Made by a program: the position numbers and the translations under genes | From: Candidatus Zipacnadum vermilionense | Lineage (GTDB): Bacteria > Armatimonadota > Zipacnadia > Zipacnadales > Zipacnadaceae | Assembly (NCBI GenBank): GCA_029821755.1 | Contig: JALGSV010000007.1 | Span: 62,001 to 126,000, forward strand | Direction: 5' to 3' | Length of the DNA: 64,000 nucleotides | Part shown: one piece after another, positions 42,455-50,910 of the stretch | Layout: each line of letters begins with the position of its first letter | How positions within the stretch are numbered: the stretch's first letter is position 1 | Notes under the pieces: model-generated | Seen by the model: the letters and a program-made list of their open reading frames with translations, nothing else | Told to the model about the DNA's origin: nothing | Database searches by the model: none

Positions 42455-43227
42455 TAGACCTCCCCTTCGGGTAGCGCAGGCTTCCCCGCCTGCGTCGGTG
42501 GCACCGGCGTCTCGCCGGTGCTCTGCTCCCCCTCTCCCAAGCCATAGGCGCGGGAGAGGGGGGTAGGGGGGGGAGGTTCCCCCCATCCCAGCACCGACAA
42601 TACCTCCCCCCGCACCGCTTCCGGCTCCGCCTCGGCGCACAGGATCGCCACTTGCCCGCCCAGGTGCTTCCCATAGCGCAGGAACCCCTCCCGCACCCGC
42701 CGGTGGTAGTCGCCCGACCGCTGCTCGATCCTATCCGGGCCGTCCCCCGCCTTACGCGCCATGCCCTCACTCGGCTCCAGGTCCAGGATGAGGGTCAGGT
42801 CCGGTCGCCCCTGGGAGGTCTCCGGCCCCGGCACCGCTTGCAACCCCGCCCGCGCCGTCTCATCGAGGGCCAGGAACTTCTCCTGCTCCAGCCCTCCCGC
42901 CCACACCTGGTAGGCAAAGGTCGCTGCCGAGAACCGGTCGCACACCACCCATTTTCCCGCCAGCAAGGCCGGCACGATCACCCTCTGCACATGCTCCGCC
43001 CGGTCGGCGCAGAACAGGTACGCCTCGGTCAGCGGGGTCATCTCCGCGTCACCCTGCAGGAGCAGCCGCCGCAACTCCGCTCCCAGCGGCGTCGCCCCCG
43101 GCTCATGGGTGAGCACCACTGCCTGGCCTTGCGTCTCCAGCCACTCGGCCAGCAGCCGCGCCTGCGTGCTCTTCCCGCACCCCTCGACGCCGTCGAGGAC
43201 GATGAATTTGCCGGGTCCGTCCGCCAT
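42454..43227 (-). CDS. tmk: thymidylate kinase with repeat-derived C-terminal tail
   Basis: 257 residues, dTMP to dTDP. The P-loop is LDGVEGCGKSTQA; the substrate DRx motif is CDRFSAATFAYQ. The lid region after LDLEPSEGMARK has RIEQRSGDYHRRVREGF. Usual length is about 205-215; here the last 45 residues (PPPPTPLSRAYGLGEGE ... KPALPEGEV) come from a composite repeat block (42471-42576). The ATG at 43227 has GAGAGG upstream and is preferred to a TTG at 43233. It is the middle gene of the R3H ATPase-tmk-holB operon. Confidence 0.94.
   Translation of the reverse strand: MADGPGKFIVLDGVEGCGKSTQARLLAEWLETQGQAVVLTHEPGATPLGAELRRLLLQGDAEMTPLTEAYLFCADRAEHVQRVIVPALLAGKWVVCDRFSAATFAYQVWAGGLEQEKFLALDETARAGLQAVPGPETSQGRPDLTLILDLEPSEGMARKAGDGPDRIEQRSGDYHRRVREGFLRYGKHLGGQVAILCAEAEPEAVRGEVLSVLGWGEPPPPTPLSRAYGLGEGEQSTGETPVPPTQAGKPALPEGEV
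42471..42576. repeat. composite D-A-E repeat block at the 3' end of tmk
   Basis: Same order and spacing as the block in holB: family D, intact family A (42501-42521) and family E. The two blocks differ at a few bases only. Confidence 0.9.
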
Positions 43228-43260
43228 AGCCAAAACCTCTCCCCTGGGCCTCTCCCTCCG

Positions 43261-43302
43261 ACTCCCCCTCTCCTGCCAGGAGAGGGGGCTGGGGAGTGAG
43301 GC
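43261..43302. repeat. family E palindrome, intergenic
   Basis: CTCCCCCTCTCCTGCCAGGA followed by GAGGGGGCTGGGGAGTGAGG, in the 80-nt gap between tmk and the R3H ATPase gene, just upstream of the tmk leader. Confidence 0.8.
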
Positions 43303-43307
43303 GCCGT

Positions 43308-44843
43308 TCAGCCTCTCATCACCTTCACCCTCCGCCGCGGCTCTCGCCCTACGCTTCTCGACTCCAGGTGATGCTGCGCGGCCAGCTCATGCTGCAGGCG
43401 TCGCAGGTACGAGTTCTGCGGCAGCAGCTCCTCCGGCTCGCCGGTGGCCACGACCCGCTCTACCGCCTCCCGCGCCTCCTGCAGGGCGTAGCCTTCCCGC
43501 GCCGCCTCCGTCGCCGTCGCCAGGTCCGAGAGCGCCGCCTTGATCTGCGTCTGGGTGTTGCTGCGCACGGTGAGCACCTGCGCGTCTCGGCGCCCCACCG
43601 GCCCCTCGGTGCGCAGGCGATTCTCCAGCGCCAGGATCAGGTCCGCTTCCTCCGCGTTGCGCGTCACCACGGCCGGGCTGCCCATGTCCTGCAGCGCCTT
43701 CTCCACTTTGCGCCGGCTCACCCCGTACGGGTAGATCCGCCCTGCGCTCAGCCGCGTCCCCTCCTCCTCGATCCCCAGCGGCAGTTGCGCCTTCTCGGTC
43801 GCTCCTCTGCCCAGCGCGCTTCCCGTGAGCCGCACCGGCCGCGTGGTCTTGTGCACCGAGTAGTCCGGCTCCCGCCACCGCGCCTCCACGCTCGCCGCCT
43901 CGCCCCGCAGCAGCCGATCCACGCACAGCGCCGTGTCGTGGTGGATCGCCAGCCGGTCCTTGTCCTCAATCTCGATAACCGTGTCGAAGGTCGGCGGCGC
44001 CTTGCGCTCCAGCACCGTCTTCTGCGTCCCCCGCCGCCGCGCTTCCTCATCCCCCAACGTGACCGCATGTACCCCGCCCACCAGGTCCATCAGCGTGGGG
44101 TTGGACAGCAGGTTCTCCAGGTCGTTCCCATGCGCCGTTCCCACCAGTTGCACCCCGCGCTCGGCGATGGTCCGCGCCGCGGCCGTCTCCGCCTCGGTGC
44201 CGATTTCGTCGATGACAATGACCTCCGGCATGTGATTCTCGACCGCTTCGATCATGACGTCATGCTGCTGCCGGTTGTTGGGCACCTGCATGCGCCGCGC
44301 CCGCCCGATGCCGGGATGGGGGATATCCCCGTCCCCGGCGATCTCGTTATTGGTGTCCACCACGATGACGCGCTTGTCCAGCTCGTCGCCCAGCACCCGC
44401 GCCACCTCCCGGAGCCGAGTAGTCTTGCCCACCCCCGGCCGCCCCAGGAAGAGGATGTTGCGCCCCGTCTCCACCAGGTCCCGGATGATGTCAATGGTCC
44501 CGTACACCGCTCGCCCCACCCGGCAGGTCAGCCCCACCACCTCCCCGCGCCGGTTGCGGATACCCGAAATCCGGTGCAGCGTCCGCTCGATTCCCGCCCG
44601 ATTATCGCGGTCAAACTCCCCTACTCGCGAGGTCACATACTTGAGGTCTTCGGAGGTGCAAGCATCGGGGGTCAGCGCATCAAAATGCTGGGGAAACCGC
44701 GCCTCCACGGGCCGGCCCAAGTCCATGACGATCTCCAGCAGTTCTTCCAACTGCGCATGCTCCGCCAGCGGCCGCCGCACCCGTGCCGGCAGGATCTCCA
44801 GAAGCTGCTCGATGTTGTCCGTCACCCGCTGTTCAGGTGTCAT
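43308..44843 (-). CDS. R3H-domain AAA ATPase (SpoIIIAA/Ycf45-like)
   Basis: 511 residues. An N-terminal helical region (about 1-120) precedes a secretion-type ATPase core: Walker A FLGRPGVGKTTRLR near residue 135 and Walker B VIVIDEIGTEAE near 205. A conserved VGTAHGNDLENLLSNP segment follows near 235. The C-terminal 80 residues form an R3H nucleic-acid-binding domain (AREAVERVV to RRLQHELAAQH). The role of this family is unproven. GGAGG lies 10 nt before the ATG at 44843. It leads the operon with tmk and holB. Confidence 0.9.
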   Translation of the reverse strand: MTPEQRVTDNIEQLLEILPARVRRPLAEHAQLEELLEIVMDLGRPVEARFPQHFDALTPDACTSEDLKYVTSRVGEFDRDNRAGIERTLHRISGIRNRRGEVVGLTCRVGRAVYGTIDIIRDLVETGRNILFLGRPGVGKTTRLREVARVLGDELDKRVIVVDTNNEIAGDGDIPHPGIGRARRMQVPNNRQQHDVMIEAVENHMPEVIVIDEIGTEAETAAARTIAERGVQLVGTAHGNDLENLLSNPTLMDLVGGVHAVTLGDEEARRRGTQKTVLERKAPPTFDTVIEIEDKDRLAIHHDTALCVDRLLRGEAASVEARWREPDYSVHKTTRPVRLTGSALGRGATEKAQLPLGIEEEGTRLSAGRIYPYGVSRRKVEKALQDMGSPAVVTRNAEEADLILALENRLRTEGPVGRRDAQVLTVRSNTQTQIKAALSDLATATEAAREGYALQEAREAVERVVATGEPEELLPQNSYLRRLQHELAAQHHLESRSVGREPRRRVKVMRG

Positions 44844-44945
44844 AGGCAATAACCTCCCCGAACCCGCACCCCCGAGGCCTAGTATATGGAGGGGGAGGAG
44901 GGGAGTCAAGAAGGGGGCATGCGCGGAGCAGCTTCAGCCTTCGGC

Positions 44946-44974
44946 TTGCGACTCGCAGTCGTGCGGGGTATACT
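44946..44974 (+). promoter_or_regulatory. sigma70-type promoter
   Basis: TTGCGA (44946-44951), a 17-nt spacer and TATACT (44969-44974). A strong GGAGGAGG follows at 44981-44988, close to the expected transcript start. Confidence 0.65.
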
Positions 44975-44996
44975 TAGGTCGGAGGAGGTGTTCGAC

Positions 44997-45197
44997 TTGT
45001 CCAAGGGCCAACAGACAGGCGGCCAGACTGCCGCCGAGAGACCGACAGACGCTGAGGTCCCGGCAAGCGTGACCGTGCCCCCGCAGCCAGCCAGCGACGG
45101 GACGGCAGAGCCCTCTGGGTTCCTCACGGAGCCGGTAGTGCCCATCGAGAAAGCGCTGAACCGGACGAGGGTGCAGCCGACCGAGGGTGAGGAGTGA
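44997..45197 (+). CDS. small acidic, disordered hypothetical protein (TTG start)
   Basis: 66 residues, rich in Thr, Pro, Gln and Glu, with no hydrophobic core (SKGQQTGGQTAAERPTD at the start, NRTRVQPTEGEE at the end). The TTG at 44997 lies 8 nt after GGAGGAGG and behind a good promoter, which is the main evidence for a gene. The frame also stays open upstream to 44886, but those codons cross the promoter. It converges with the membrane protein gene, whose stop lies 8 nt away. Confidence 0.5.
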   Translation: MSKGQQTGGQTAAERPTDAEVPASVTVPPQPASDGTAEPSGFLTEPVVPIEKALNRTRVQPTEGEE

Positions 45198-45205
45198 GGG
45201 TCAGG

Positions 45206-45838
45206 TCACGCACCGGCGGGACGTACGATGCAGGTGGCGGCCATCAGCACGGCTCCTACGGCCACGCTGCCCAGAGCCACCAATACCAGTACAGCCGCCC
45301 ACGCGTATCGCCAGCTCTTCTCCCTACAGATGAGTCGCAGCCCGATCATGGCGCAGTGGCGCGACGCGGCAATCAGAGCCTCCACTTGGCCATCGTTCGC
45401 GAGCCTCGTATCCTCGCGGATGCCGAGAAGCTCTCGAACAGTTACGGGTGTAGACACGTCGCCCGGCTTGGTTGAGATAATGGACAGTGCTATCGCCCCG
45501 ACGAAACCCACTATCGCTGCCACAAAGACCCAGATCGCCCAAGGCGAGGCGGCGATTTGGGGTCTGACTACCGCGGAGACCGACGCGATCAGCGTTCCGC
45601 CGATAATCGCGAACTTCGATAGCTCATTGGCCTTCTGATCTATTGAGTCTATGTGCTCGAGATACTGGCGATACATCTGCTCCGAGTAGTCCGCCACAAC
45701 GCCGTAGCTTGCGTCCTGTCTCGGGACATACCTCTTGGCCCACTCCACGGCATCCCTGAACTCGTCGTCATCCTCCCAGATCCTGCGATACGGCCAGAAG
45801 AGCCTCGAGACATAAGCGACCCAGGCAAGAACCTTCAT
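45206..45838 (-). CDS. small membrane protein, possibly PycTM/SLATT-like
   Basis: 210 residues. A short N-terminal hydrophobic stretch leads to a soluble segment and then EHIDSIDQKANELSKFAIIGG, resembling the D-x-K-A boundary before the first helix in Pycsar-effector and SLATT-type membrane modules. Two helices follow (about 108-150), then a cytosolic loop and a final helix near the C-terminus. GGAGG lies 7 nt before the ATG at 45838. GC is lower than average. No nucleotide cyclase gene is adjacent, so a defence role is only a suggestion. Confidence 0.65.
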   Translation of the reverse strand: MKVLAWVAYVSRLFWPYRRIWEDDDEFRDAVEWAKRYVPRQDASYGVVADYSEQMYRQYLEHIDSIDQKANELSKFAIIGGTLIASVSAVVRPQIAASPWAIWVFVAAIVGFVGAIALSIISTKPGDVSTPVTVRELLGIREDTRLANDGQVEALIAASRHCAMIGLRLICREKSWRYAWAAVLVLVALGSVAVGAVLMAATCIVRPAGA

Positions 45839-46183
45839 GGCTGTCCTCCCGAACACGCACCGGCCCGACTCCAATCGACGCGACCGCCGGTACTCCTTCT
45901 TGCGCCTTTGGGCCTGCGGCACGCTGGTCCGTTCCCCCCTTGCCCCCGGGTTACCTCCGTCATGTGCGAGTGATTCGGCGACGCCCAGGTTGCCGCGCCG
46001 GGTACAATAGCGCGGGCCGCCTCGGTCGGCGCCTGGTGAGGCGAGTCACGCCGGCCGTGGCTACGGTCTGTGGTCCCCCTCCCTCACGCAGGTCCCCTCC
46101 CTCCTCCCGCAGAACCTCTCCACCCAATCCGTGTCGAATACATGACAGCCCTGTTGTCCCTGGCTATCCAGAGGAGAACCCCC

Positions 46184-49100
46184 ATGCTCAGATACCTACT
46201 GCTGCTTGCCCTCTTGCTCTCCCTGCTGGCGCCCTCGCTCGCCCTCGCCCAGGACCAGGCCCTCGTCGTCCTCGGCCTCGGGCAGTACGATGCCCCCAAG
46301 TTCAACGTCGAGTTCCTCCGCTTCGACCGCATGGTCCCCGTCTACCAGGAGAACGGCATCCAGGCCTCTCTGATGGACAACGGCGGCCTGTACCGTCTCC
46401 ACTGGCCGGAGGACCAGCTCTACAACCTCTTCAGGCAGTACCACGCCATCCACATAACCACCACCGAGGAGGGCGTCCCCAAGCTCACGCCGGAGTTGAT
46501 CGCCCAGGCCAAGGTGGCGGGCGCGGCGCTGGCCCGCTACGTCCGTGAGGGCGGTGGGCTCTTCCTGCAGCCGCAGGGCGTGCGCTACCCCACCGACCAG
46601 GATGAGGTCTACTGGAACATGGTCCTGGAGCCCCTCGGCTGCCAAATTCTCCACGAGGGCGCCTTCGACAAGACCCGCCAGTACGAGGGCAAGACCCTGG
46701 CCCCGGCCACCTTCTGGTACACCAACTCCGTCCAGCCGCATCCCGTTACCGAGGGAGTTGAGTGCCTCTACCTGCCGCTGCACGCCTACGGCCCCTGGGC
46801 CGGCGTTCCCGCCCTGCAGTACTCCCCCGACTGGCAAGTCATCGTCAGCGGCGAGCCGGAAGCCAAGAGCTACAAGTGCGGCAAGCCCGGCAACCCCAAC
46901 ACCCTCAACCTCGACACCGAGGGCACCTACGCGACGGCTCCGCCGGTGGTCGCTGTCCGGCAACTCGGGGCCGGCCGCATCGTCTGCTACCCCATCTCCC
47001 CGCTCTTCACCGGCATGAACCACAGCAACCCGCTGTGGTCCGAGACGGTAGAGACTGCGGGCGACCCCGCCGCCGGGCGGCCCAGTGACAGCATGAAGCT
47101 GCAGATGAACGCCTACCACTGGTTGGCCGAGCCCGTACTCGAGAACCCCGCCTTTGGGACCTACCGCCCCGAGCCCTACCAGCCCGTCGAGTTCCCTCCG
47201 TCGGTGGACTGGGATAAGGCGCAGTTCTCGGCTATACCCGGCCTGTCCTATGCCCCCGAGGGCACTCCCACCGTCACCCCCCCGGCCTACGGCCTCCGCG
47301 CGATCTTCGGCGTCCACACCGCCCTCAGCGACGGCCAGGGCTCCGTGGCTGACTACGTCGCCGCCGCCCAAGCCGCCGGCCTGTCCGTTATCGTCTTCGC
47401 CGAGCCCCTCGAGAGCACGACGGCCGTAAAGCTCGCCCAGCTCAAAGCCGACTGCGCCGCGGCCAGCCAGGCCGGTGACTTCTACGCCTGTCCCGGCGTC
47501 GAGTTCACTGACGGAATCGGCAACCGCTGGGCCATGTGGGGAGAGAAGATAGAGTTCCCGGACGCTACCTTTACTGATCCCTACCGCCCCGACCGCGAGT
47601 ACAACCTGTGGGACGGCCGGCGCGTCCTTCACTATGGCCACTACGCCATCCGCTGCGGCTTCTCCCCCAGCGCCCTGCTCGACCATAAGCAGCTCCGCGC
47701 CAACGGAGCGCACCCGGAGAACCTCTGGTGGTTCTTCGACTACTTCCCCCTGGTCTACGACCACGGCAAGCCGGTCGCCGACAACTACTCCGAGTTCCTG
47801 TACGGCCTGCGGGATATGCGCTGGTCGGCGCTGGCTTCCTTCACCCGGATCACCTCACCCACCGAGGTCGCCGCCGCGGCGCAGACCCTCTTCACCGGCT
47901 TCCGCGACATTCCCACCGCCAAAGCCGCCCTCAACACCCGTGGCGCCCCCTACTGGGCGGCGCTCGCGGCCAACCAGTACGTCAGCCAGGGCCCCCGCGT
48001 GCTCTATTGGAACGCCCTCAACCCTCAGATGGAGAGCAACTGGCGTTACACCCGCGGTGCCCAGCGCGTGCGCGTGCGCTTCGCCGTCCAGAGCGACGCC
48101 GGGATCCGCGAGGTGCGCGTTCACGATGCCGACCAGGGGCTCTTCCGCCGCTTCGCCGGGAACGGGGAGAAGGTCCTGGCGCGCGACTTCGAGATGGTTC
48201 AGGACCAGCAGCACTACCTGACTTTGGAGGTTATCGACAACGACGGCAGACGCGCCTTCTCCCCCTACCTGCTCGTCTACTGCTACAAGCAGGGCCTCTT
48301 CCGTTGCGGGGACAACCTCAACATCTTGGGCGCGACCGGGATGATCTGGCACCCCGACCGCATGGAGATGTTTCCCATGGCCAAGGGGTTCCACAACGGC
48401 GAGTTCTACACCCTGCAGGGCTGGGACCGGGGCGGGGCGCTGTGCCCCATGCCCCAGGTCCGCTACGAGGACTTCGTCTACCTCCAGGACCTCGGCCCCT
48501 ACCCCCATACGGACACGGCTCCGGGCATGCAGGGCCGTCAGCTGGACATGGGCCTGTCCAGCTACAATCTGCAGACCGCCACCATGCGCATGAGGAATCT
48601 CTCCCAGCGCTACGACACGGCCGAGCGCCCCACCCCGGCGTTGGCTACCGTCGCCAAGGACGTCGGCGAGAATGAATACTTCGAGCGCACCCACACCATC
48701 TACGCGCCGGAGGACCGCGAGGACTACTACGTCATCTGGAACAACCGCCGCCTGCGCGAGGGGATGCAGAACTACCAGGGCGGCATCATCTGGCACGAGG
48801 GCGAGATCCGCTTCAAGAAAGACGTCACCCTCACCGGCAACGTGCCCATCTCCCTCGCCTTCTTCGAGGTCCCGACTGACGTGGATAAGGGCTGGGGGAA
48901 TTCCATACTAACCACCGACGCCGACGGCGTTACCCGGGTGGGGACGCTCCCGCCGGACGGCGAGACCATCCGCGGCGCCGGCCGCCTCCGCCCCGGCGGT
49001 TACGCCGCGCTGCTACCCTCCCTGGTCGGCCACTTGGTCTTCTACAGCCCACCCGGCAGCGACTTCGGCTACAGCTACACCCTCCCCGGTCGCCTCTACA

Positions 49101-49789
49101 TCGGCCTGGGCCGGAACGGCCAGCAGATCAAAGCGGGCACCGTCATCCCCTACCGCTTCGCCGTCGCCACCATCGCGACCCCCGACCCCAGCCAAGGCGA
49201 AGGAGCCACCGACGTCGCCGCCGAGCTCGAGGGCAACGGAACCATCGCCAACCTCCAGCGCGCCATGAACCTCGCCGGCGGCATGGACGGGTATCCGGTG
49301 AAGATGACCGCCGGCCAGGCCGTGGACGCCACCTTCTTCTTCACCGCCCAGGCCCAGGACGGCGAGGCCGCCTTCGCTCTGGGCCCCCAGGAGATGATCG
49401 TGGATCTCCCCCTGCGCATCCAGGGCCTGGAGGACAACGGCTGCGTCGCGGTCTACTCCAGCCTCCGCCCCTGGTTCCGCTTCGTCCCGGTCCACCAAGG
49501 CGCGGCTTACTTCCAGGAGAGTATCGAGAAGGCCGACGACCTCTGGGTCGGCAATATCTTCCGCTGCGACCAGCCCGGCCTGAAGGTTACCGTCATCGTC
49601 GATGGCCAGGCCCCCGGTCGGCCACCCCGGATAGAGGTCCACAACCCCGGCGAGGCCCCGGTCACCACTCGCCTCTCTTCGCCTCCGCACACGCCCGTCT
49701 TCGCCGGGATGAGCGCCACCCTCACCATCCCCGCCGGCGACACCGTGCGGCTGGTAGTCGAGGGCGAACAGCTCCAGCCGGCGGGTTAG
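46184..49789 (+). CDS. large secreted protein with N-terminal glutamine-amidotransferase-like region and PHP-like segment
   Basis: 1201 residues. The signal peptide (hydrophobic 5-20) ends ALAQ. Residues about 25-310 resemble a ThuA/GATase-like fold, with RYVREGGGLFLQPQGV and GAGRIVCYPISPLF. From about 375 a PHP-like motif appears, AIFGVHTALSDGQGS, with VHT in place of the metal-binding HxH. The rest is beta-rich, with no motif I can name. GAGGAG lies 7 nt before the ATG; the frame continues upstream without a good start. Function unknown; probably acts outside the cytoplasmic membrane on polymers or as a binding protein. Confidence 0.8.
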   Translation: MLRYLLLLALLLSLLAPSLALAQDQALVVLGLGQYDAPKFNVEFLRFDRMVPVYQENGIQASLMDNGGLYRLHWPEDQLYNLFRQYHAIHITTTEEGVPKLTPELIAQAKVAGAALARYVREGGGLFLQPQGVRYPTDQDEVYWNMVLEPLGCQILHEGAFDKTRQYEGKTLAPATFWYTNSVQPHPVTEGVECLYLPLHAYGPWAGVPALQYSPDWQVIVSGEPEAKSYKCGKPGNPNTLNLDTEGTYATAPPVVAVRQLGAGRIVCYPISPLFTGMNHSNPLWSETVETAGDPAAGRPSDSMKLQMNAYHWLAEPVLENPAFGTYRPEPYQPVEFPPSVDWDKAQFSAIPGLSYAPEGTPTVTPPAYGLRAIFGVHTALSDGQGSVADYVAAAQAAGLSVIVFAEPLESTTAVKLAQLKADCAAASQAGDFYACPGVEFTDGIGNRWAMWGEKIEFPDATFTDPYRPDREYNLWDGRRVLHYGHYAIRCGFSPSALLDHKQLRANGAHPENLWWFFDYFPLVYDHGKPVADNYSEFLYGLRDMRWSALASFTRITSPTEVAAAAQTLFTGFRDIPTAKAALNTRGAPYWAALAANQYVSQGPRVLYWNALNPQMESNWRYTRGAQRVRVRFAVQSDAGIREVRVHDADQGLFRRFAGNGEKVLARDFEMVQDQQHYLTLEVIDNDGRRAFSPYLLVYCYKQGLFRCGDNLNILGATGMIWHPDRMEMFPMAKGFHNGEFYTLQGWDRGGALCPMPQVRYEDFVYLQDLGPYPHTDTAPGMQGRQLDMGLSSYNLQTATMRMRNLSQRYDTAERPTPALATVAKDVGENEYFERTHTIYAPEDREDYYVIWNNRRLREGMQNYQGGIIWHEGEIRFKKDVTLTGNVPISLAFFEVPTDVDKGWGNSILTTDADGVTRVGTLPPDGETIRGAGRLRPGGYAALLPSLVGHLVFYSPPGSDFGYSYTLPGRLYIGLGRNGQQIKAGTVIPYRFAVATIATPDPSQGEGATDVAAELEGNGTIANLQRAMNLAGGMDGYPVKMTAGQAVDATFFFTAQAQDGEAAFALGPQEMIVDLPLRIQGLEDNGCVAVYSSLRPWFRFVPVHQGAAYFQESIEKADDLWVGNIFRCDQPGLKVTVIVDGQAPGRPPRIEVHNPGEAPVTTRLSSPPHTPVFAGMSATLTIPAGDTVRLVVEGEQLQPAG

Positions 49790-49846
49790 CGTGGGACCTC
49801 GCCAAACCTAGAAGGGCGGGAGCTGTGGTCGCGTCAGGGAACGGTA

Positions 49847-49868
49847 CGACGGGCGTCCTCGCCCGTCG
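49847..49868. repeat. family B palindrome, loop with one extra base
   Basis: CGACGGGC-GTCCTC-GCCCGTCG. The stem is intact but the loop has one more C. It lies in the 244-nt gap between the large secreted protein and tpiA. Confidence 0.85.
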
Positions 49869-49973
49869 AGGACCCCCATGCACATGCGGTCCCCCGCGCG
49901 GGTGGGGAAGCCCGCGTCACGCGAGAGGGCCTTTCTTGACACGGCCCTGTGTTCCCCGCCCCCAATAAAGCAA

Positions 49974-50004
49974 CAGGGGGCCGGCTCCTATCGCCGGCCC
50001 CCTG
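49974..50004 (-). terminator. intrinsic terminator of the pgk-tpiA genes
   Basis: CAGGGGGCCGGC pairs with GCCGGCCCCCTG, a 12-bp perfect stem with a 7-nt loop. On the minus strand it is followed by TTGCTTTATT. It is 30 nt after the tpiA stop. Confidence 0.85.
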
Positions 50005-50033
50005 GGGGTCATCTCCTGGTCTCCGACCCGAGC

Positions 50034-50843
50034 CTACTCCCCTTTCACCTCCGCCGCCACCTTCGCCAGCTCGCAGAACGACTCGTCCTTCAGGCACGCC
50101 CCGCCCACCAGCCCGCCGTCAATGTCCGGCTGCTCCATCAGTCCCTGGATGTTGCCGGGACTGACGCTGCCGCCATAGAGAACGATCATCTGCTCGGCTT
50201 CGTCGGCGCCCACCTTCTCCGCCAGCGCCTCCCGGATGATCCGGCACACGCGGTTAGCCTCTCCGGCTTCGCAGACCTCTCCAGTGCCGATAGCCCACAC
50301 CGGCTCATAGGCGAAGACCACGTCCACGATCTCGTCCTCCACCAGCTCGGCCAGCGCCGCCACTACCTGACCCTCAACGACCTCGTCGGTCTTCTCCTCC
50401 TGCCGCTCCGCCAGCAGCTCCCCGACGCAGACGATGGGGATCAGGTCCCCGCTCAGCGCCGCTTTGACTTTCTTGTTCACAGTAGCGTCGTTGTCGCCAA
50501 AGACGCTCAGCAGGCACTCCTCGGCCGGCGCCTTCCCGAACCGCCCGCGCCGCTCGGAGTGCCCAACGATGACGTACTCGCACCCACAGGAGGTCAGCAT
50601 CGGCGCCGAGATCTCCCCGGTAAACGCCCCGGAGGTCTCCCAGTACAGGTTCTGCCCGCCCAGGGCGATATCGGTGCCCTCCATGGCTTCGCCCACGCTA
50701 ACTAGTGCGGTAAAGGGCGGGCACACTACCACCTGGCACCCCTCCAGGTCCTCTAGCCCCTCCGCAATGGCCACCGCCAGGTCCCACGCCTCATCATTGT
50801 CGTTGTTCATCTTCCAGTTACCGACCATCATGGGGATACGCAT
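50034..50843 (-). CDS. tpiA: triosephosphate isomerase
   Basis: 269 residues, cytosolic glycolytic enzyme (DHAP to GAP). Catalytic residues are visible: Lys in GNWKMN, His in VGHSERRGRF and Glu in FAYEPVWAIGTG. The phosphate loop YGGSVSPGNIQGLM is near the end. It is slightly longer than the usual 250 because of a short acidic insert around residue 150. GGAGG lies 7 nt before the ATG. It is the third glycolytic gene of the gap-pgk-tpiA series and ends at a strong terminator. Confidence 0.97.
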   Translation of the reverse strand: MRIPMMVGNWKMNNDNDEAWDLAVAIAEGLEDLEGCQVVVCPPFTALVSVGEAMEGTDIALGGQNLYWETSGAFTGEISAPMLTSCGCEYVIVGHSERRGRFGKAPAEECLLSVFGDNDATVNKKVKAALSGDLIPIVCVGELLAERQEEKTDEVVEGQVVAALAELVEDEIVDVVFAYEPVWAIGTGEVCEAGEANRVCRIIREALAEKVGADEAEQMIVLYGGSVSPGNIQGLMEQPDIDGGLVGGACLKDESFCELAKVAAEVKGE

Positions 50844-50910
50844 GTGAGTGTCCTCCGTTCGTTTCTAGAGCAAACCTGAGAGGCCGATGGCCCCCTCACT
50901 CGACCAGGGG

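Noticed and set aside
46196-47764. 522-codon minus-strand open frame (and similar long frames at 2987-3973 and 56878-57927)
   Set aside because: They lie antisense to strong genes with better motifs and are expected in GC-rich DNA; none shows a domain or ribosome site.
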